Both the position numbers and the translations under genes were made by a program. Below the pieces are notes generated by a model. It did no database searches, had not been told where the DNA came from, and was given only the letters and a program-made list of their open reading frames with translations. This document shows, piece by piece, positions 8,463 to 27,438 of a DNA stretch of 28,201 bases. The first letter of the stretch is position 1. Every line of letters begins with the position of its first letter. Origin of the DNA: Perkinsus chesapeaki (taxonomy: Eukaryota > Perkinsozoa > Perkinsida > Perkinsidae); NCBI GenBank assembly GCA_013115145.1, contig JAAPAO010000481.1, positions 1-28,201 on the forward strand, in the 5' to 3' direction.

Positions 8463-9052
8463 GTTCACAGCACAGGTCGAGTCGTCGGTCACACAGACGT
8501 CGTGGTGGTAGCCGTCACAGTCGAAGTAGACGGAGATGGTTTCGGCCTTCTGCGAATGACGGTGAAGATGACGTTTGCTACACTAGTGATTCTAGTGAAG
8601 AGTGAGAGCCTGAGAGGGCAACATCTCGTATTTGAAATATTTCCGAAGGAGAAAAAATCGTTCTTCTCTGGAATAAACGATTCCACTATGTCGGGGATAT
8701 CGAATGAGAACTGAAGCGGAAGTGTTAGAGTATATTATACAGTGTTAGTGGGTAGGTACGGTGACGGTAAGCGACATCGAAGGCGACCAGATGGTACGAG
8801 AAGTCAAATTGAAACTACGTTCCTATTGAAGCAACCCGAGCAGCTCATAGCAGGTGAAATATCTTATCGCACTCGACCGCGAAGGTCTGTCCGAAATAGT
8901 CCATCCAATACCTAGCAAGAACATGAGCCTTTTCGTGAATGGAACTTTGAACGTTCGGCGTTGTTCCTATAGTACGCGAGATCCCGCTCCGTTTCTCAAG
9001 GAAGGGTGGGGAAATATTGTACCAATTCGGTCCCGAATGAAGCGGTGACTAA
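8463..9052 (+). CDS. Possible N-terminal exons of the ATAD2-like gene (unresolved)
   Basis: After an acceptor-like tcttag at 8455-8462, the frame gives SSRRSHRRRGGSRHSRSRRR, then RPSANDGEDDVCYTSDSSEE, followed by a donor-like GTGAGA at 8604. Basic then acidic low-complexity sequence is typical of the N-terminus of ATAD2/Yta7 proteins. Further candidate coding is EISYRTRPRRSVRNSPSNT after an acceptor at 8853, and a basic stretch after 8980. I could not join these into one phase-consistent model, and no start codon was identified. Confidence 0.35.
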
Positions 9053-9070
9053 CTCATCCGCCGCCAATAG

Positions 9071-17332
<8,262 letters not shown>

Positions 17333-17569
17333 TTGTCTCGAGTTTTAAGAGATGCATGCAGGCAATCGACTGTTTCAATGAACCAGTGCTCGGTTTGTTG
17401 TGATATGTAACAGCTAGTGACATACGATACAACAGCCTCAGAACCATAAAACTGTAAAGGGTCTTCTTGCTAGACAAAGGAACGAACGGGAGATACGTCG
17501 AAAGTACCTTTATTGCCTTGGCAACCTAGATAATACCCGATCAATTTCGGATGACTCGGACCGGAGTGT

Positions 17570-17591
17570 CGAGCGAGTCGCTCGGAGCGAC
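17570..17591. repeat. 22-nt footprint, X = cgagcgac
   Basis: Perfect 22/22 match to the rule; centres at 17577 and 17584. It lies about 240 bp past the ATAD2-like stop codon. Confidence 0.85.
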
Positions 17592-17813
17592 ACGAGAGTG
17601 GCTGGTCAGATAAGCTAGTACGTGACACACTCGAGTTGCACTCCAATGCAATGTAGAGACGGTACAATTGCGCTTCGACCTTGGTGAACGTGTACACTTC
17701 ACACAACATTTGTATGCGTACACTTGGAAGGTCAAGGACGCATGCATTGCCTTGCTTTGAATGAAGCGGTTATTTGTAGGATACAAATTGCATCTGTGGG
17801 TGCAACAAGCAAC

Positions 17814-17830
17814 AGTGGTGCTGCACCACT
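17814..17830. repeat. 17-nt odd palindrome
   Basis: Arms agtggtgc/gcaccact flank a central T at 17822; perfect, with no third arm. Confidence 0.8.
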
Positions 17831-18017
17831 TTTTCGTTGAGCAAGAAGAGCTATATAGTTCGACTTGATATTAACCGCTTTCCCGACCGGGAAAACGCAG
17901 AGCTCAGGCCCAAACATGAGCAGCGCTCTCCCCACTGGTGAACGTGCATGATGAGTTATGAGGAGCATGGTTCGTGATAGACAATCGTTGATAGCTCAAT
18001 CTATGATTTATTACTTA

Positions 18018-18063
18018 CGAATGAGAGATATTTGCCTCATCGAATGAGAGATATTTGCCTCAT
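18018..18063. repeat. 23-bp direct tandem duplication
   Basis: Two identical adjacent copies begin cgaatgagagatatttgcct and end cat. No flanking element is visible; it looks like a recent slippage or repair duplication. Confidence 0.9.
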
Positions 18064-19105
18064 CTTCATTTATCCTATCCTGAATTAGGTAGAATGACAA
18101 CGAGGAAGGCCCTTCCCTGTTTATGTCGCTACCTCTATCCCCAGACGCGAAGGTTTCGACTTCAGCAAAAGCTTCGGTCTTCCTCGCGCATGATATCCAC
18201 TAGGATTGTGTTAGACGACAAGTTATAGCTCAACATCTCTTATAGAGAAATACGGACAGTCACGACACAATTGCAGTCTAACAGATGTACTAACCAGTAG
18301 TTGAACCAGAGACATTGTGATTAATAGCTAGAGGATACACCAGTCCACCATTTCATCGTGCCGCTACAGACCGCATCATGAAGTACATGCAATCAATGCC
18401 AGGCAATAGCTGTAGACCCAGTGCCGCACCCGACTGGCAACTGTTTAGGTCACATAGGTTTAAAGATATTGTCATATCGAGAAACTCGATAAGATAAGCG
18501 ATAAAGAAACGTAAAACCCACATTCGGGCTTTGCGTGCCATGAATCTAATGAAGACTATCCCTTGATAATGTGAAACTGATATTCGTCATCGTTAGTGTT
18601 GCGCGTGAAGCCAATACAACTTCTAGATATTTGATTCTTTTCAATTCAAAATAGGAGTTATGTTAACTCAAACGGGAGTCGTTCAGAAAACAGCAATAGA
18701 GCGTCAACTGGATCAAATGGAGTTGGCATTTTATCATCGACAATAACCTGACTAAACGACTGATGCTTTCCAGATGCCAGTGGGACTTTATCGGGTCACA
18801 CGTTGGGCAACTCAAGAAAGGGTGAGGGACCACTGCTTCCATAGCAGGAGAACTCCTCAGAACGTGACATAATACTTGAGCTGCCACCAGGCTACCGGGA
18901 CTTGATCAAACAGGTGTTAACATTAGTGTTGGTAGTTACTCTCACAAGCTCCATTAAATGCGGAGCATTAGACAATAAATAAAAAAGGCAAGTTATTTGT
19001 GACTGTTGTAAAGCCCCCAATCCTGATATTGAGATTATTCTTGAGATGTCATCGTGAAGTCACTGGAGATTGCTCGCCTCCTTTCAAGTTTCAAAAAATC
19101 CTACT

Positions 19106-19347
19106 CTATGGTCTGATACATGGCGACGACTTTATACCACTTCCGAATACAGGATATTGAAACATTTCGGTTAGAATACCACACGCACCTGAAAAATATC
19201 TAAATCCGATGCAACTTGCAACTTCCGCAGAGCTCAAAATACCAGGCATGCTGGCTACCTCGAGGAATTGCAGCTCCGGTCCTCTCGATATATGCAAGAC
19301 CTTTCATACCCCAAGACTTGCCCCAAGTGTTCATAATCTTCCAATAT
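19106..19347 (-). pseudogene. Truncated third protease copy (last two exons only)
   Basis: Exon 9 (19347-19259) and exon 10 (19188-19106) of the papain-like protease are preserved with the same splice phases as in the two full copies, encoding YWKIMNTWGKSWGMKGLAY through to SSPCIRP and a TAG. The catalytic Asn is kept but NSWG has become NTWG. Upstream of 19347 similarity stops within about ten bases; no Cys or His exon is present. It is most similar to the plus-strand copy at 20459-22091 and lies in inverted orientation to it, so it probably derives from a partial inverted duplication of that gene. Confidence 0.88.
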
Positions 19348-19390
19348 CTGAGATATATGCTGCTGCTGGGCCAATTGTGGGTCACACTTT

Positions 19391-19416
19391 GTCACAGTTG
19401 CTGTGACCGTCACAGC
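19391..19416. repeat. Overlapping GTCACAG/CTGTGAC inverted words at the truncation side
   Basis: gtcacag-ttg-ctgtgac is followed by gctgtgac-c-gtcacagc (centre C19408, arms 8). The second palindrome has the single-base centre of the footprint family. The cluster begins about 44 bp beyond the truncated protease fragment. Confidence 0.55.
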
Positions 19417-19417
19417 T

Positions 19418-20326
19418 CTCGCAATCAATATAATAGATATACTAACGGGAGTCTCAAGGGTAGGTGATTTAATGAAATTTAGCAGAAGTACTTTGAATCA
19501 AACTGCTCGATAATGAAAACTACGTGGCTTGCCATTCTTTCTCTGAAGGGAATAGGTGTCAGACACCAGGTGTCTGATACCCCTAGCTGGCGCGGCCAGC
19601 CTCATGGCTTGGCAGCCGGTCTCTCACAGTGAAAGGGCCCCGCGTAGTACTCATCCATTCAGGTATCGCCACCCGGCCGGCAACTGTTCTATAGTAGTGT
19701 TCAGGGCGAACGATAAAGTCGGCAATTGTCCCAGCCCAAGCGTTACCACCACTCGGATTATTGTCATCCTAATTTTGCGCTACACTATCTGTTCTGCGCC
19801 ACACAAGCCAGAGCCCATCTAATTCAATAACAGAACAAGGTAGCAGAGGACTCGCAGTGAGCTTCCCTCCCTAACTCACAAGTACGTGGGCTGAAAGATT
19901 TGAGTACATGGCGACTAGAACCCCTGCTCCGTCCACCACACATGGAGCGGGTGAAAACTCCATATATTTTAGAGTAAAATGCTGACAGTGGTTTAGCGAG
20001 TAGCTCTGGGATCAATTATCGTGGCTACACGACTACGAGCGAGTCCCAGCGAAGAAATCTATGATGACCATGGCTTGCCATTCACTATTGATACCATCCG
20101 TTAATGGAGCAGTAACACAGGCTTTGGCACAATAGCTAATACTCCGCAAATTAAAGTATCGTCACTTAATGATGAATAACTGTATGAGAGGTTTACGAGT
20201 TCCGTATGAAAGGATGAGAAGTAGCCTATTATGCTCGTGGCTCACGGAGAATCATGAAGGGTCGCGGAATTTTGACAATAAAACATCGCCACGAGGAATC
20301 ATACACAAATAGCACTTGTCTCCTCC
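19418..20326. other. Interval between the protease fragment and protease copy 2
   Basis: No gene recognised. It contains the imperfect palindrome array at 19554-19581 and the inverted words gctggc/gccagc just after it. The last ~130 bases before 20459 resemble the upstream region of protease copy 1. Confidence 0.45.
19554..19581. repeat. Footprint-like array, 7-nt spacing, imperfect
   Basis: Alternating words ggtgtc-a-gacacc-a-ggtgtc-t-gatacc have axes at 19561, 19568 and 19575, the same 7-nt spacing as all footprints. 19554-19575 matches the rule with one mismatch; a fourth word carries another difference. Confidence 0.7.
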
Positions 20327-20348
20327 GCGCCACAGAAACCCAAGACCA
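20327..20348 (+). promoter_or_regulatory. Conserved upstream block of protease copy 2
   Basis: gcgccacagaaacccaagac followed by ca recurs upstream of protease copy 1 (3939-3960, minus) with one difference. It lies about 110 nt before the ATG at 20459. It may be a shared promoter element or simply a remnant of the gene duplication. Confidence 0.4.
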
Positions 20349-20458
20349 AAGCTCGTTCATGGTACGACAGCGAGATCGGTGTTATTTTGGGCACATTCTG
20401 TAAGTCATAAGCCTCGTTTACTGCAAATTGGAGTCTCTCATATTGATATCTATTAGCA

Positions 20459-22091
20459 ATGAGAGTAATAGGATATCTTTACTCGTCCTACTCCTCGCTG
20501 GCCTTGGTCGAATACGCTGACTTGGATTTCCAAGGATTTGTGATGAAGTGAGTGTTTTATGATGATAAACGGCATTAGCGTGTGCAGTGTGCAGGTATAA
20601 TAAAGTCTACGAATCCCCAGAGGAGTATCAAGCTGCCATGGATGCCTTCACTCAAAGCGTGAAAGAAATTGAAGAGGTTAGAAAGAACGGTAGGTTGCCC
20701 ATGATGAAGTGTGGCTGATAGTCTTCGCCTCTTCAGGTGATGTGGAGCATGAGGTTGGTATCAACGAACACTCTGACATCCCACAAGAACAGTTCAATAA
20801 GGTTATGACTTGCATGAGTCAAACTGCTAACAGACGACTGGAGATCAGCACTAATGACGGTGAAGGCTAGAGGCCATGCGATGAAGTACGTCGTCTCCAC
20901 ATGCACTTCAGACCACAATGGCACAAATCTGAGGGACTTGCCGACCGTCGTCGATTGGCAAGAAGCTGGTGCTCTCGCAGCAGTAAGGGACCAATCAACA
21001 CTGTTACGGAGGTGCGGGTGCTGTTATGCTATGGCATCTACTGGTAGGTCATTCTGTATGAACGTATAGGATGATTATCATGCATGGCGCTAAAGCATCC
21101 GATATTTCACAGCTCCTGTGATTCATGCAGTGATTCCATCAATTCATGTTCGAAGTGACTTTTGACTATATAATGTTCGATTTTCCCCCTGTTAGCTGTA
21201 TTGGAAAGCCGATTCAAGATTCAGAGTGGAGTATCTAAAGTTGTGCCCTTCTCGGTTCAACAGATAATCGACTGCAGCACATCTTATGGAAACAAGTAAG
21301 CTTTGACAACTACTAGACGTTGGGAACTGTTTTTCCTCAGCGGTTGTAACGGAGGAGAGAGTGATGACGTGTATGCCTATGCTCGCAACGAGGGTATGGT
21401 AAAAGCCTCTAGCTATCCTTTTGAAGCTAAAAGTGGTACATGCAAGACCAATTTAGTTACCAATCCGCAGAAGCAGTGCATCAAGGTCATATCTTGAAGC
21501 CGATGTTGAGCTTCAGATGGATATTTATTCCTCGTAGGCCAGAGACATAGCACGTCTCCATCGCACCATTCCGGGGTCTGAAGCAAGTATGATGGAAGCG
21601 GTTGCACAAGGGCCAGTAGCTGTCAGCTTGAATGCTGACGCGGTAGCATTCAAGAAATATAAATCGGGAATTATTACAGGTTAGCCAACACATTGATATA
21701 ACGTGCTGCGGATGTACTATGTTTCAGCCAAGGCCTGTGGTGAGGGAAATCTCAATCACATTGTCACAATTGTTGGATATGGTACTTCAACAACTGGAAT
21801 ACCGTAATACACTGTCAATGCTCATTTATCTTGTACGAGTATGTCTCAGATATTGGAAGATTATGAACTCTTGGGGCAAGTCTTGGGGTATGAAAGGTTT
21901 TGCATATATCGAGAGAACTGGAGCTGCGATTCCTCGAGGTAGCCAGCATGCCTGGTATTTTGAGTTCTGCGGAAGTTATGAGTTGCATCGGATTTAGATA
22001 TTTTTCAGGTGCCTGTGGTATTCTAACCGAAATGTATCAATATCCTGTATTCGGAAGTGGCATAAAGTCGTCGCCATGTATCAGACCATAG
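20459..22091 (+). CDS. Papain-family (C1A) cysteine protease, ten exons, second copy
   Basis: Paralogue of the minus-strand protease with every intron at the same place and phase. Exons: 20459-20547, 20595-20689, 20737-20865, 20912-21043, 21196-21295, 21341-21485, 21538-21679, 21728-21803, 21850-21938 and 22009-22091; total 1080 nt, 359 residues plus TAG. It has a signal-like start MRVIGYLYSSYSSLALVEYA, an I29 propeptide, then LPTVVDW. Gln is at ~132, the nucleophile Cys at ~142 in CGCCYA, an NGCNGG motif, His at ~288 in NHIVTIVGYG and Asn at ~309 in NSWGKSWG. The C-terminus ACGILTEMYQYPVF matches the usual papain end. All catalytic residues are kept. Odd: the third intron must begin GC (GCTAGA) rather than GT, the only such junction in either gene; exon 4 is 12 nt shorter and exon 5 six longer than in copy 1. 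Confidence 0.9.
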
Positions 22092-22477
22092 AGTAGGATT
22101 CTTTGAAATTCTACTGGATGAGAATCTCTTCTGTGTGACCCCACTGCAAGTGGCTCAGCCATGCGATTAGGTCTCCAAATGCATTTTAGTATATCTTGGT
22201 TGCGATTGAGAGCATTCCAACAACCTGTCTTACAATGCCTACATTATTTTCGAAACTAATGTTGTCCATCTAACGAGTCTATGTACGTGTCCACTATCGC
22301 TTATGCTAACAGTTTTCTGGTCAATACCAAGCGGTTTGTGTCCCCTGTCGTTCACGCCATCGGTCCTCTGTTCAAATTCTGTCTGGTGTCACTCAAGTTT
22401 CAAGTCAAGTTCTGAGGTGTTTGACTTCTTCGAAATCAGTACCCTTTCCACAAGTGCCCTGTCCTTGATTTATTCAA

Positions 22478-22499
22478 GGTGTGCGGCACACCGTGTGCC
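22478..22499. repeat. 22-nt footprint, X = ggtgtgcc, in tandem-repeat copy A
   Basis: Perfect 22/22 match; centres at 22485 and 22492. The matching place in copy B (about 23393-23411) reads aaggtgcggtccgaaacag and has no palindrome. Copy A minus 14 bases reads aaggtgtgcccaatacag, which is within one base of copy B in length. Confidence 0.88.
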
Positions 22500-22653
22500 C
22501 AATACAGTTTCAGCCGCATCTGGTAAGCATCAGTCGTCCAGGTAGAATTATTTATCTGTTGTTGTTAATTTAAATGCCATCAAGTAGGAATTCGCACGAG
22601 AGGTGGGTCCAAAGCTCTGTAAGTATAGCAGGGTTACAACTTCCCAGAGCTGA

Positions 22654-22675
22654 AGCGCATGGTGCGCTGCGCACC
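22654..22675. repeat. 22-nt footprint with one mismatch, X = agcgcacc
   Basis: 21/22 match to the rule; the seventh base is T where C is expected. Axes at 22661 and 22668. Confidence 0.75.
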
Positions 22676-22845
22676 TACTTCTCCAATGGAATGGGATCAA
22701 AGATCGATAACTGGTATCAACTTCACTCGCAACCCCACACTCGCTGATGTCGAAAGAGAGGTATTGGGAAATCCAAGACGCAAATGTTAGTCTTTCTGAG
22801 GAACGTAAAGAGTAACGAGGTGTTGATGTTGTTGTGCGAGTTGCA

Positions 22846-22868
22846 CAACAATAGAACCTCAGCTGAGC
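22846..22868. repeat. Hairpin, 9-bp arms, 5-nt loop
   Basis: ttgttgtgc-gagtt-gcacaacaa is a perfect stem. The loop is five bases, unlike the single-base centres of the footprint family. Position may be off by a few bases. Confidence 0.6.
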
Positions 22869-23257
22869 TGGTCTCTACTTGAGACTATTAGTGTCAATGG
22901 TAGTGGGAGAACTTGGCTATAAGTTCTTACCTTACTTTGGCCTGTTGAGTTCTTTGGTGGTTAAGGTTGGCCCGTAGTCTGTGTTTAGTTGATTTAACAC
23001 AGGAACACCGAATGACCTTCGACAAAGGCTAACCAGGATCGTGTTATCGAACCTAGTTCCAGCTTACTTTAGTGCCGACCAGTCAAGAAACAGAATGGGA
23101 GCAAAGAAATGAAGAGATGCTCGCACGGAGTGCTCGATGAAACTGGGAATATGAGTATCAATTGCTAAATTTATTTTATGTTTTCTGAGACTCGCTGCTT
23201 AGGCACCAAGCAGCTCCGTTATACGAACGTGCAGTAAAAGAGAGTGAGAGTCTCTCC

Positions 23258-23960
23258 ACCAAGCGGCTACCGTTTTGGTCAAGTCTCGGCAGTCTGGTCC
23301 CCCCTCGAGTCCCAAGTCAAGCTCTGGAGAGTTTTCCTGCTTTGAAATGCAGTGGTTTCTTTCTCAGCGCCCCAGCTTTTCTTGAATCATCTAAGGTGCG
23401 GTCCGAAACAGTCTCAGTGACATTTGGAAAGCACAGGTCGTCTGGGCAGATTACTCAGCATTGTCAGTGATAACTTGTCAGCTCTAATTGTTTCGGTCAA
23501 TGTTGTTCTGTATGATCTCCGTTTGAGTTGGCAGAACTCTTGTGAATTAAATGGAATCAGAGGTTTATAGCTCCCATTGGCTTTGCTCGCAACCCCACAA
23601 TAACGAATACCAAACAAAATATCACAAAATTAATGCCACGCAAAGCTCAGATGTGAGAGAACAGACGTTAGGTAATTCCGTTAGGTAACTTTCGCTGTCA
23701 TACCAGACGTTCGCTCTTCTGAGGGCGCAGGAAGTAATGAGGTGTTGGCCTGCAGCCTGTGTTTAGCCCCTCCATGATCGACCACATGGCCTCCTAGAAG
23801 CAACCCTTCTTAACAAGCTGTCAGCGGCAACATCGGTGGCTAGCTGGGTTTGTGTTATCGAACCAAGTTACAGACGAACCTTCGAGTTGTTCGACGAAGT
23901 TGTTCGACGAACCTGGTTACAGTAGAATATCAACAGTGTGCTTGAGTGCCAAGTAGTCAG
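23258..23960. repeat. Diverged tandem repeat, copy B
   Basis: Second copy of the ~0.9-kb unit (see copy A). It lacks both copy-A footprints. Near its end the 13-mer gttgttcgacgaa is directly repeated (23886-23911). Confidence 0.75.
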
Positions 23961-24037
23961 GAGCGAAGACGTTTCTAAACCGCCCCCACGGGAGTGCCCC
24001 CCCCCAAATTATGAGGCTGCGCCCTAGTATGAGCACC

Positions 24038-24059
24038 GAGCCCACTGGGCTCAGCCCAG
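24038..24059. repeat. 22-nt footprint, X = gagcccag
   Basis: Perfect 22/22 match; centres at 24045 and 24052. Confidence 0.85.
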
Positions 24060-24183
24060 ATCTAGGATACCTACCATGGCCCTGGGTGGTAGGATCAGTT
24101 AGTCTGACATCCCCATGTTAGATTAGCTTCCAAAGTGGTTGATAAGAATTTGTCGCACGCTGAGGAGTTACTTTCCCGATATA

Positions 24184-24205
24184 TCTGGTAGTACCAGACT
24201 GGTAC
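24184..24205. repeat. 22-nt footprint, X = tctggtac
   Basis: Perfect 22/22 match; centres at 24191 and 24198. Confidence 0.85.
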
Positions 24206-24800
24206 AAGTGCGAATAACTCGCTGAAATTACGTGTGTATATCAGCAACAGCTATACTCATAATCCACTGCGCGCATAATGCCAAATATGTGATATTTAAA
24301 TCTTAAGATCGAAAAAAACGTACTGTAGTTGATAAGAATTTGCCAGCAAACTGACTGTGTACGTGTTTCAGGTGGTCAAGTTGAGTGTGAACGTGAATTA
24401 TGAAGATCAAACATTAAGTGTACGTGTTTTATGTGTACCGATCGTGAACATCCCGTCTCATATTAGACCACCACCGGGTGGCACCTCAACATAAAAAGTG
24501 GCATCAACTCCATTGAACTTGAATGTGTGATCATATGGCCTAACACCAGAGCCACATCTGGAACTGGTCTGCATAGTGTGATCGGGCGAGTTGACGATGA
24601 CCCTCAGATTTAGGAAAGGGTGGCTACAGGTCACGTTATATATACCACATCATAAGGCTTAATAGGGTAGAATTGTCGGGGGTATCCATGTCTACCACTG
24701 ATATACTTGAGAGTTAAGATAAGTAGTTGGGGGAGTAGTTTCAATGAGATGTCCATTCGGCGTAACGGCAGGGAATTTCCTACAACCCAATAAATTCTTG

Positions 24801-24822
24801 GCAATAAATTATTGCCAATAAT
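24801..24822. repeat. 22-nt footprint, X = gcaataat
   Basis: Perfect 22/22 match in AT-rich DNA; centres at 24808 and 24815. The first palindrome extends to arms of 10 because flanking bases also pair. Confidence 0.85.
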
Positions 24823-25310
24823 TATGAAGTTTAATATCAACACATTGCACGCAGCACATAGATATTACCAGCGAGCGTCCATACCGTAACTGAAAGGGCT
24901 GAGAGGAGCGACCCACAACCTGCCGCTGGACTATTGTGGTCGCCAGGCCACCGGACTTAGTACTGCCATTCATCCGTTAAATTACCACACGGGCGCGTGG
25001 GTCTGGTGGGCGTGACTCGTAGAGTCCGTCCAAAGGGCAAGTTGTCACCAGCCGGGTTAGTGCGATATCTACACTGCACAGGAAACGATTGTTGACGACG
25101 AGCCCTGCACCCGGGAGTGGAGGGATGGGGGCGGAAATGCGATATGCATTACGCTAGAACATGAACACTGGCCTAGAGATCCACAAGGTGCTACAAGTAG
25201 AGCATCACACATTCCTATTCGTCACGACAGTCGATCCCCTTTCTGCTGTAGAGTGCGCGAACGCACAAAGCTATGCCAAATACACGCCCCCCCCACACAC
25301 ACAAAGTTCT

Positions 25311-25327
25311 ACTCCACAATGTGGAGT
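25311..25327. repeat. 17-nt odd palindrome
   Basis: Arms actccaca/tgtggagt flank a central A; a related gagtcca-ctca-tggactc stem follows immediately. Confidence 0.7.
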
Positions 25328-25742
25328 CCACTCATGGACTCTCGCCAATGTGGAGTCATTCAACACCCATACTTCTATAGTAGACCCTCAGCCATGCTAG
25401 TCATATAATATTAATGTCTCGTGACCTAATTGTCTTCAAATCCGTACATACGCAATTGCACGCCTTTTGCAGCTCCACACAATCTTAGCAATGACACTAG
25501 ATCAGAAAAACTACGCAGCACTTTATAATTATAAAATCCTTTTGAGTGGCTTCTAAAACACTCAGTAATCTACTTCGCGCCTCTGTACGGCTAAAATGTC
25601 AATAAGTCTTTTGGGAACAGATCGGGTACAGCTCTCAATCACATCAGAAGAAATACGAGATCACGCCTGAAAAAATGGTGACCTTCAGCTCCGCTAGAGA
25701 CCTAAAAGTCGGCTTCCTCGGGCCATACAGGTCTTTAACCAT

Positions 25743-25764
25743 GTATGCCGGGCATACTATGCCC
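25743..25764. repeat. 22-nt footprint, X = gtatgccc
   Basis: Perfect 22/22 match; centres at 25750 and 25757. Confidence 0.85.
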
Positions 25765-25802
25765 AGATATTTTCTACTGAGGTCTGGGCTCAAGGCCGGC
25801 CA

Positions 25803-25838
25803 CCTAGGACTCCTAGCCTAGGAGTCCTAGGCTAGGAG
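25803..25838. repeat. 36-nt nested double footprint, X = cctaggag
   Basis: Five alternating words CTAGGA/TCCTAG are separated by single bases (c, c, g, g). The inner 25810-25831 is a perfect footprint of X2 = ctcctagg. Collapsing it leaves a perfect footprint of X1 = cctaggag, whose middle word is exactly X2. The length is 8 + 14 + 14. It also contains two overlapping 29-nt perfect palindromes (centres 25817 and 25824). Confidence 0.9.
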
Positions 25839-26156
25839 GGTTAATATCACGAGCACGGAACCAGTCGGCAGTGCTGCTGGTGCGACATGGTGCATTATCT
25901 TGTTGAAGCACGATACCACAGGCTTTAAACTCGTCTCAATAAGGAAGCAAGTGATTCGATAGAGCCGCCTTGCCAGTGGTAAACCTCACTGTTCCTTCGG
26001 ATCGTAATATCGGTGAGAGCAACCGAGTCTATCTTCAACTTGACATACTGAGCCGGAGGCACAGTGCCCTCAAATCGAGCATGAACCTACGAACAGTCTC
26101 CGCAGAGATCCATAGATCGAGCTCTTTGATAGCACTAGGAGCAGAAGACCCAGCGT

Positions 26157-26178
26157 TGTGGTCGGACCACAGTGGTCC
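26157..26178. repeat. 22-nt footprint, X = tgtggtcc
   Basis: Perfect 22/22 match; centres at 26164 and 26171. Confidence 0.85.
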
Positions 26179-26447
26179 ACAAACTGTAGAGGAAGTAACT
26201 GTGAGGAAACTGTAGCGAACAACTCGGCGGCGGGCACGCTCGCTGAGCTTGAAGTTTCAGCCCTCTCTAAGAAGACTTCTTCTGCTGGATGGCATCGTCG
26301 TTCGCGGTAACCACTCGACACACAGACTGTGAGTCACAGTTGCCACATGAATATTATTGCCTTTGGCAATCACCTTGCGAGAGTAGCGACAACGGCCATC
26401 TGGTAGCTTCTGCGCGTGCATGGCTCTAATGCAAAACTTGTCTTGTG

Positions 26448-26469
26448 GAGTCAGCCTGACTCAGTCAGA
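26448..26469. repeat. 22-nt footprint with one mismatch, X = gagtcagg
   Basis: 21/22 match; only the final base differs (A instead of G). Centres at 26455 and 26462. Confidence 0.78.
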
Positions 26470-26883
26470 TTTTTAAGCATGATTCAAGCGTGCCATAGGG
26501 GATCTGTTAATCGACCAAGTTATTCTGGAGAAGGAAAAGTGCTTCAGTCACGAGAAAGGGAGGTGCTTCAAGGTTTTCTAAGATCCGTAATGCTAAGAGG
26601 AAGACACATAGTCTGTTACAATCTTGTTGCTGTCACTGTCTCTGCGACCGATTCAGAGGCTCGGGCGGGCCTAACGACGAGAGCATAGCACACAATAGCC
26701 TGCTGGCTTGGCAGCGACAAAAAGCTGCGGCAGAGCATTTGCCCATTTGTCCCTAAGGAGTGCGTAACACCGGGATTGAACCCGCGCTTTTCTTATGGCG
26801 ACATGCCTCAACAAAAAGTAGAAGTTTAGAGACCCGAATACACGATATTTGCTTCATAATATGGCGGATTTATGACTCTTATG

Positions 26884-26935
26884 GTAGTCTGAGACTACTT
26901 GCGCTAATAGAGACTACTAGTCTCTATTGGCGCAA
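26884..26935. repeat. Pair of odd palindromes sharing AGACTA/TAGTCT
   Basis: 26884-26898 has arms gtagtct/agactac with centre G. 26906-26928 has arms aatagagacta/tagtctctatt with centre C26917. Past one mismatch a further six pairs (ttgcgc/gcgcaa) extend the second to 26899-26935. The same word AGACTA occurs in both. Confidence 0.8.
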
Positions 26936-27292
26936 TGTGCAGGAGGTATGACGTCAACGATTCTCCAGCAAAATTTCCCATTATTTTTCTATTTCCCCCT
27001 ATTTTTCGGGAATTTTATCCCTACGGAATGAAGCCTAACCTATTTTTCGGAATGAAAAATACATATGTGTTGATAGTCCGGTTACCGATAGTTCCTACCC
27101 ACATCGATTTAAGCAGCTCCAATACCCACATATTAACTCAACATTGTTTCATTCGACCTTCTATTCTTGAGGCTTTAGTTTGTTGATCCAACCAATAGAT
27201 TCCTTGACTGAATCAACATTAGCTTACAGCATAGCATCTAACCCTGCGGTTGGTATTATCGATCCTCGCCGTAGAGTATCAGACTCGTGGAA

Positions 27293-27307
27293 ATTAGACC
27301 GTCTAAT
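27293..27307. repeat. 15-nt odd palindrome
   Basis: Arms attagac/gtctaat flank a central C. It lacks the third arm; possibly a decayed or one-sided product. Confidence 0.6.
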
Positions 27308-27416
27308 GGACCAGACATTCGCAGATGTTCCGCTCAGAACTTCCGCTTCTCTTGGCTGAGCACATAGCTCAATATCGATGAATCTCCGCTTGAGCGCAGT
27401 CTCTTCTACATTGTCT

Positions 27417-27438
27417 GGCACAACTTGTGCCGCACAAG
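27417..27438. repeat. 22-nt footprint, X = ggcacaag
   Basis: Perfect 22/22 match; centres at 27424 and 27431. A separate stem atctgtct-aatg-agacagat follows at about 27444-27463. Confidence 0.85.

Larger units (their letters stand above)
17333..19105. other. Interval downstream of the ATAD2-like gene
   Basis: No gene recognised on either strand. It holds a 22-nt footprint at 17570-17591, odd palindromes at 17814-17830 (arms agtggtgc/gcaccact) and 18104-18116 (ggaagg/ccttcc), and a 23-bp tandem duplication at 18018-18063. Confidence 0.5.
22326..23100. repeat. Diverged tandem repeat, copy A
   Basis: Anchors shared with copy B (23258 onward) include accaagcgg, aagtcaag, cagtttcag/cagtctcag, ctcgcaaccccaca, gaggtgttg and gtgttatcgaacc, in the same order with an offset of about 860-930 bp. 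No coding domain is evident. Copy A carries a perfect footprint at 22478-22499 and a one-mismatch footprint at 22654-22675. Confidence 0.75.

Noticed and set aside
24137-24430. Small direct repeats gttgataagaatttg and gtgtacgtgtt as a mobile element
   Set aside because: Only two copies each, without terminal repeats or coding capacity.
26769-26788. tRNA gene around gggattgaacccg (minus-strand B box)
   Set aside because: The T stem fails at the third pair and no D arm or acceptor partner is found upstream.
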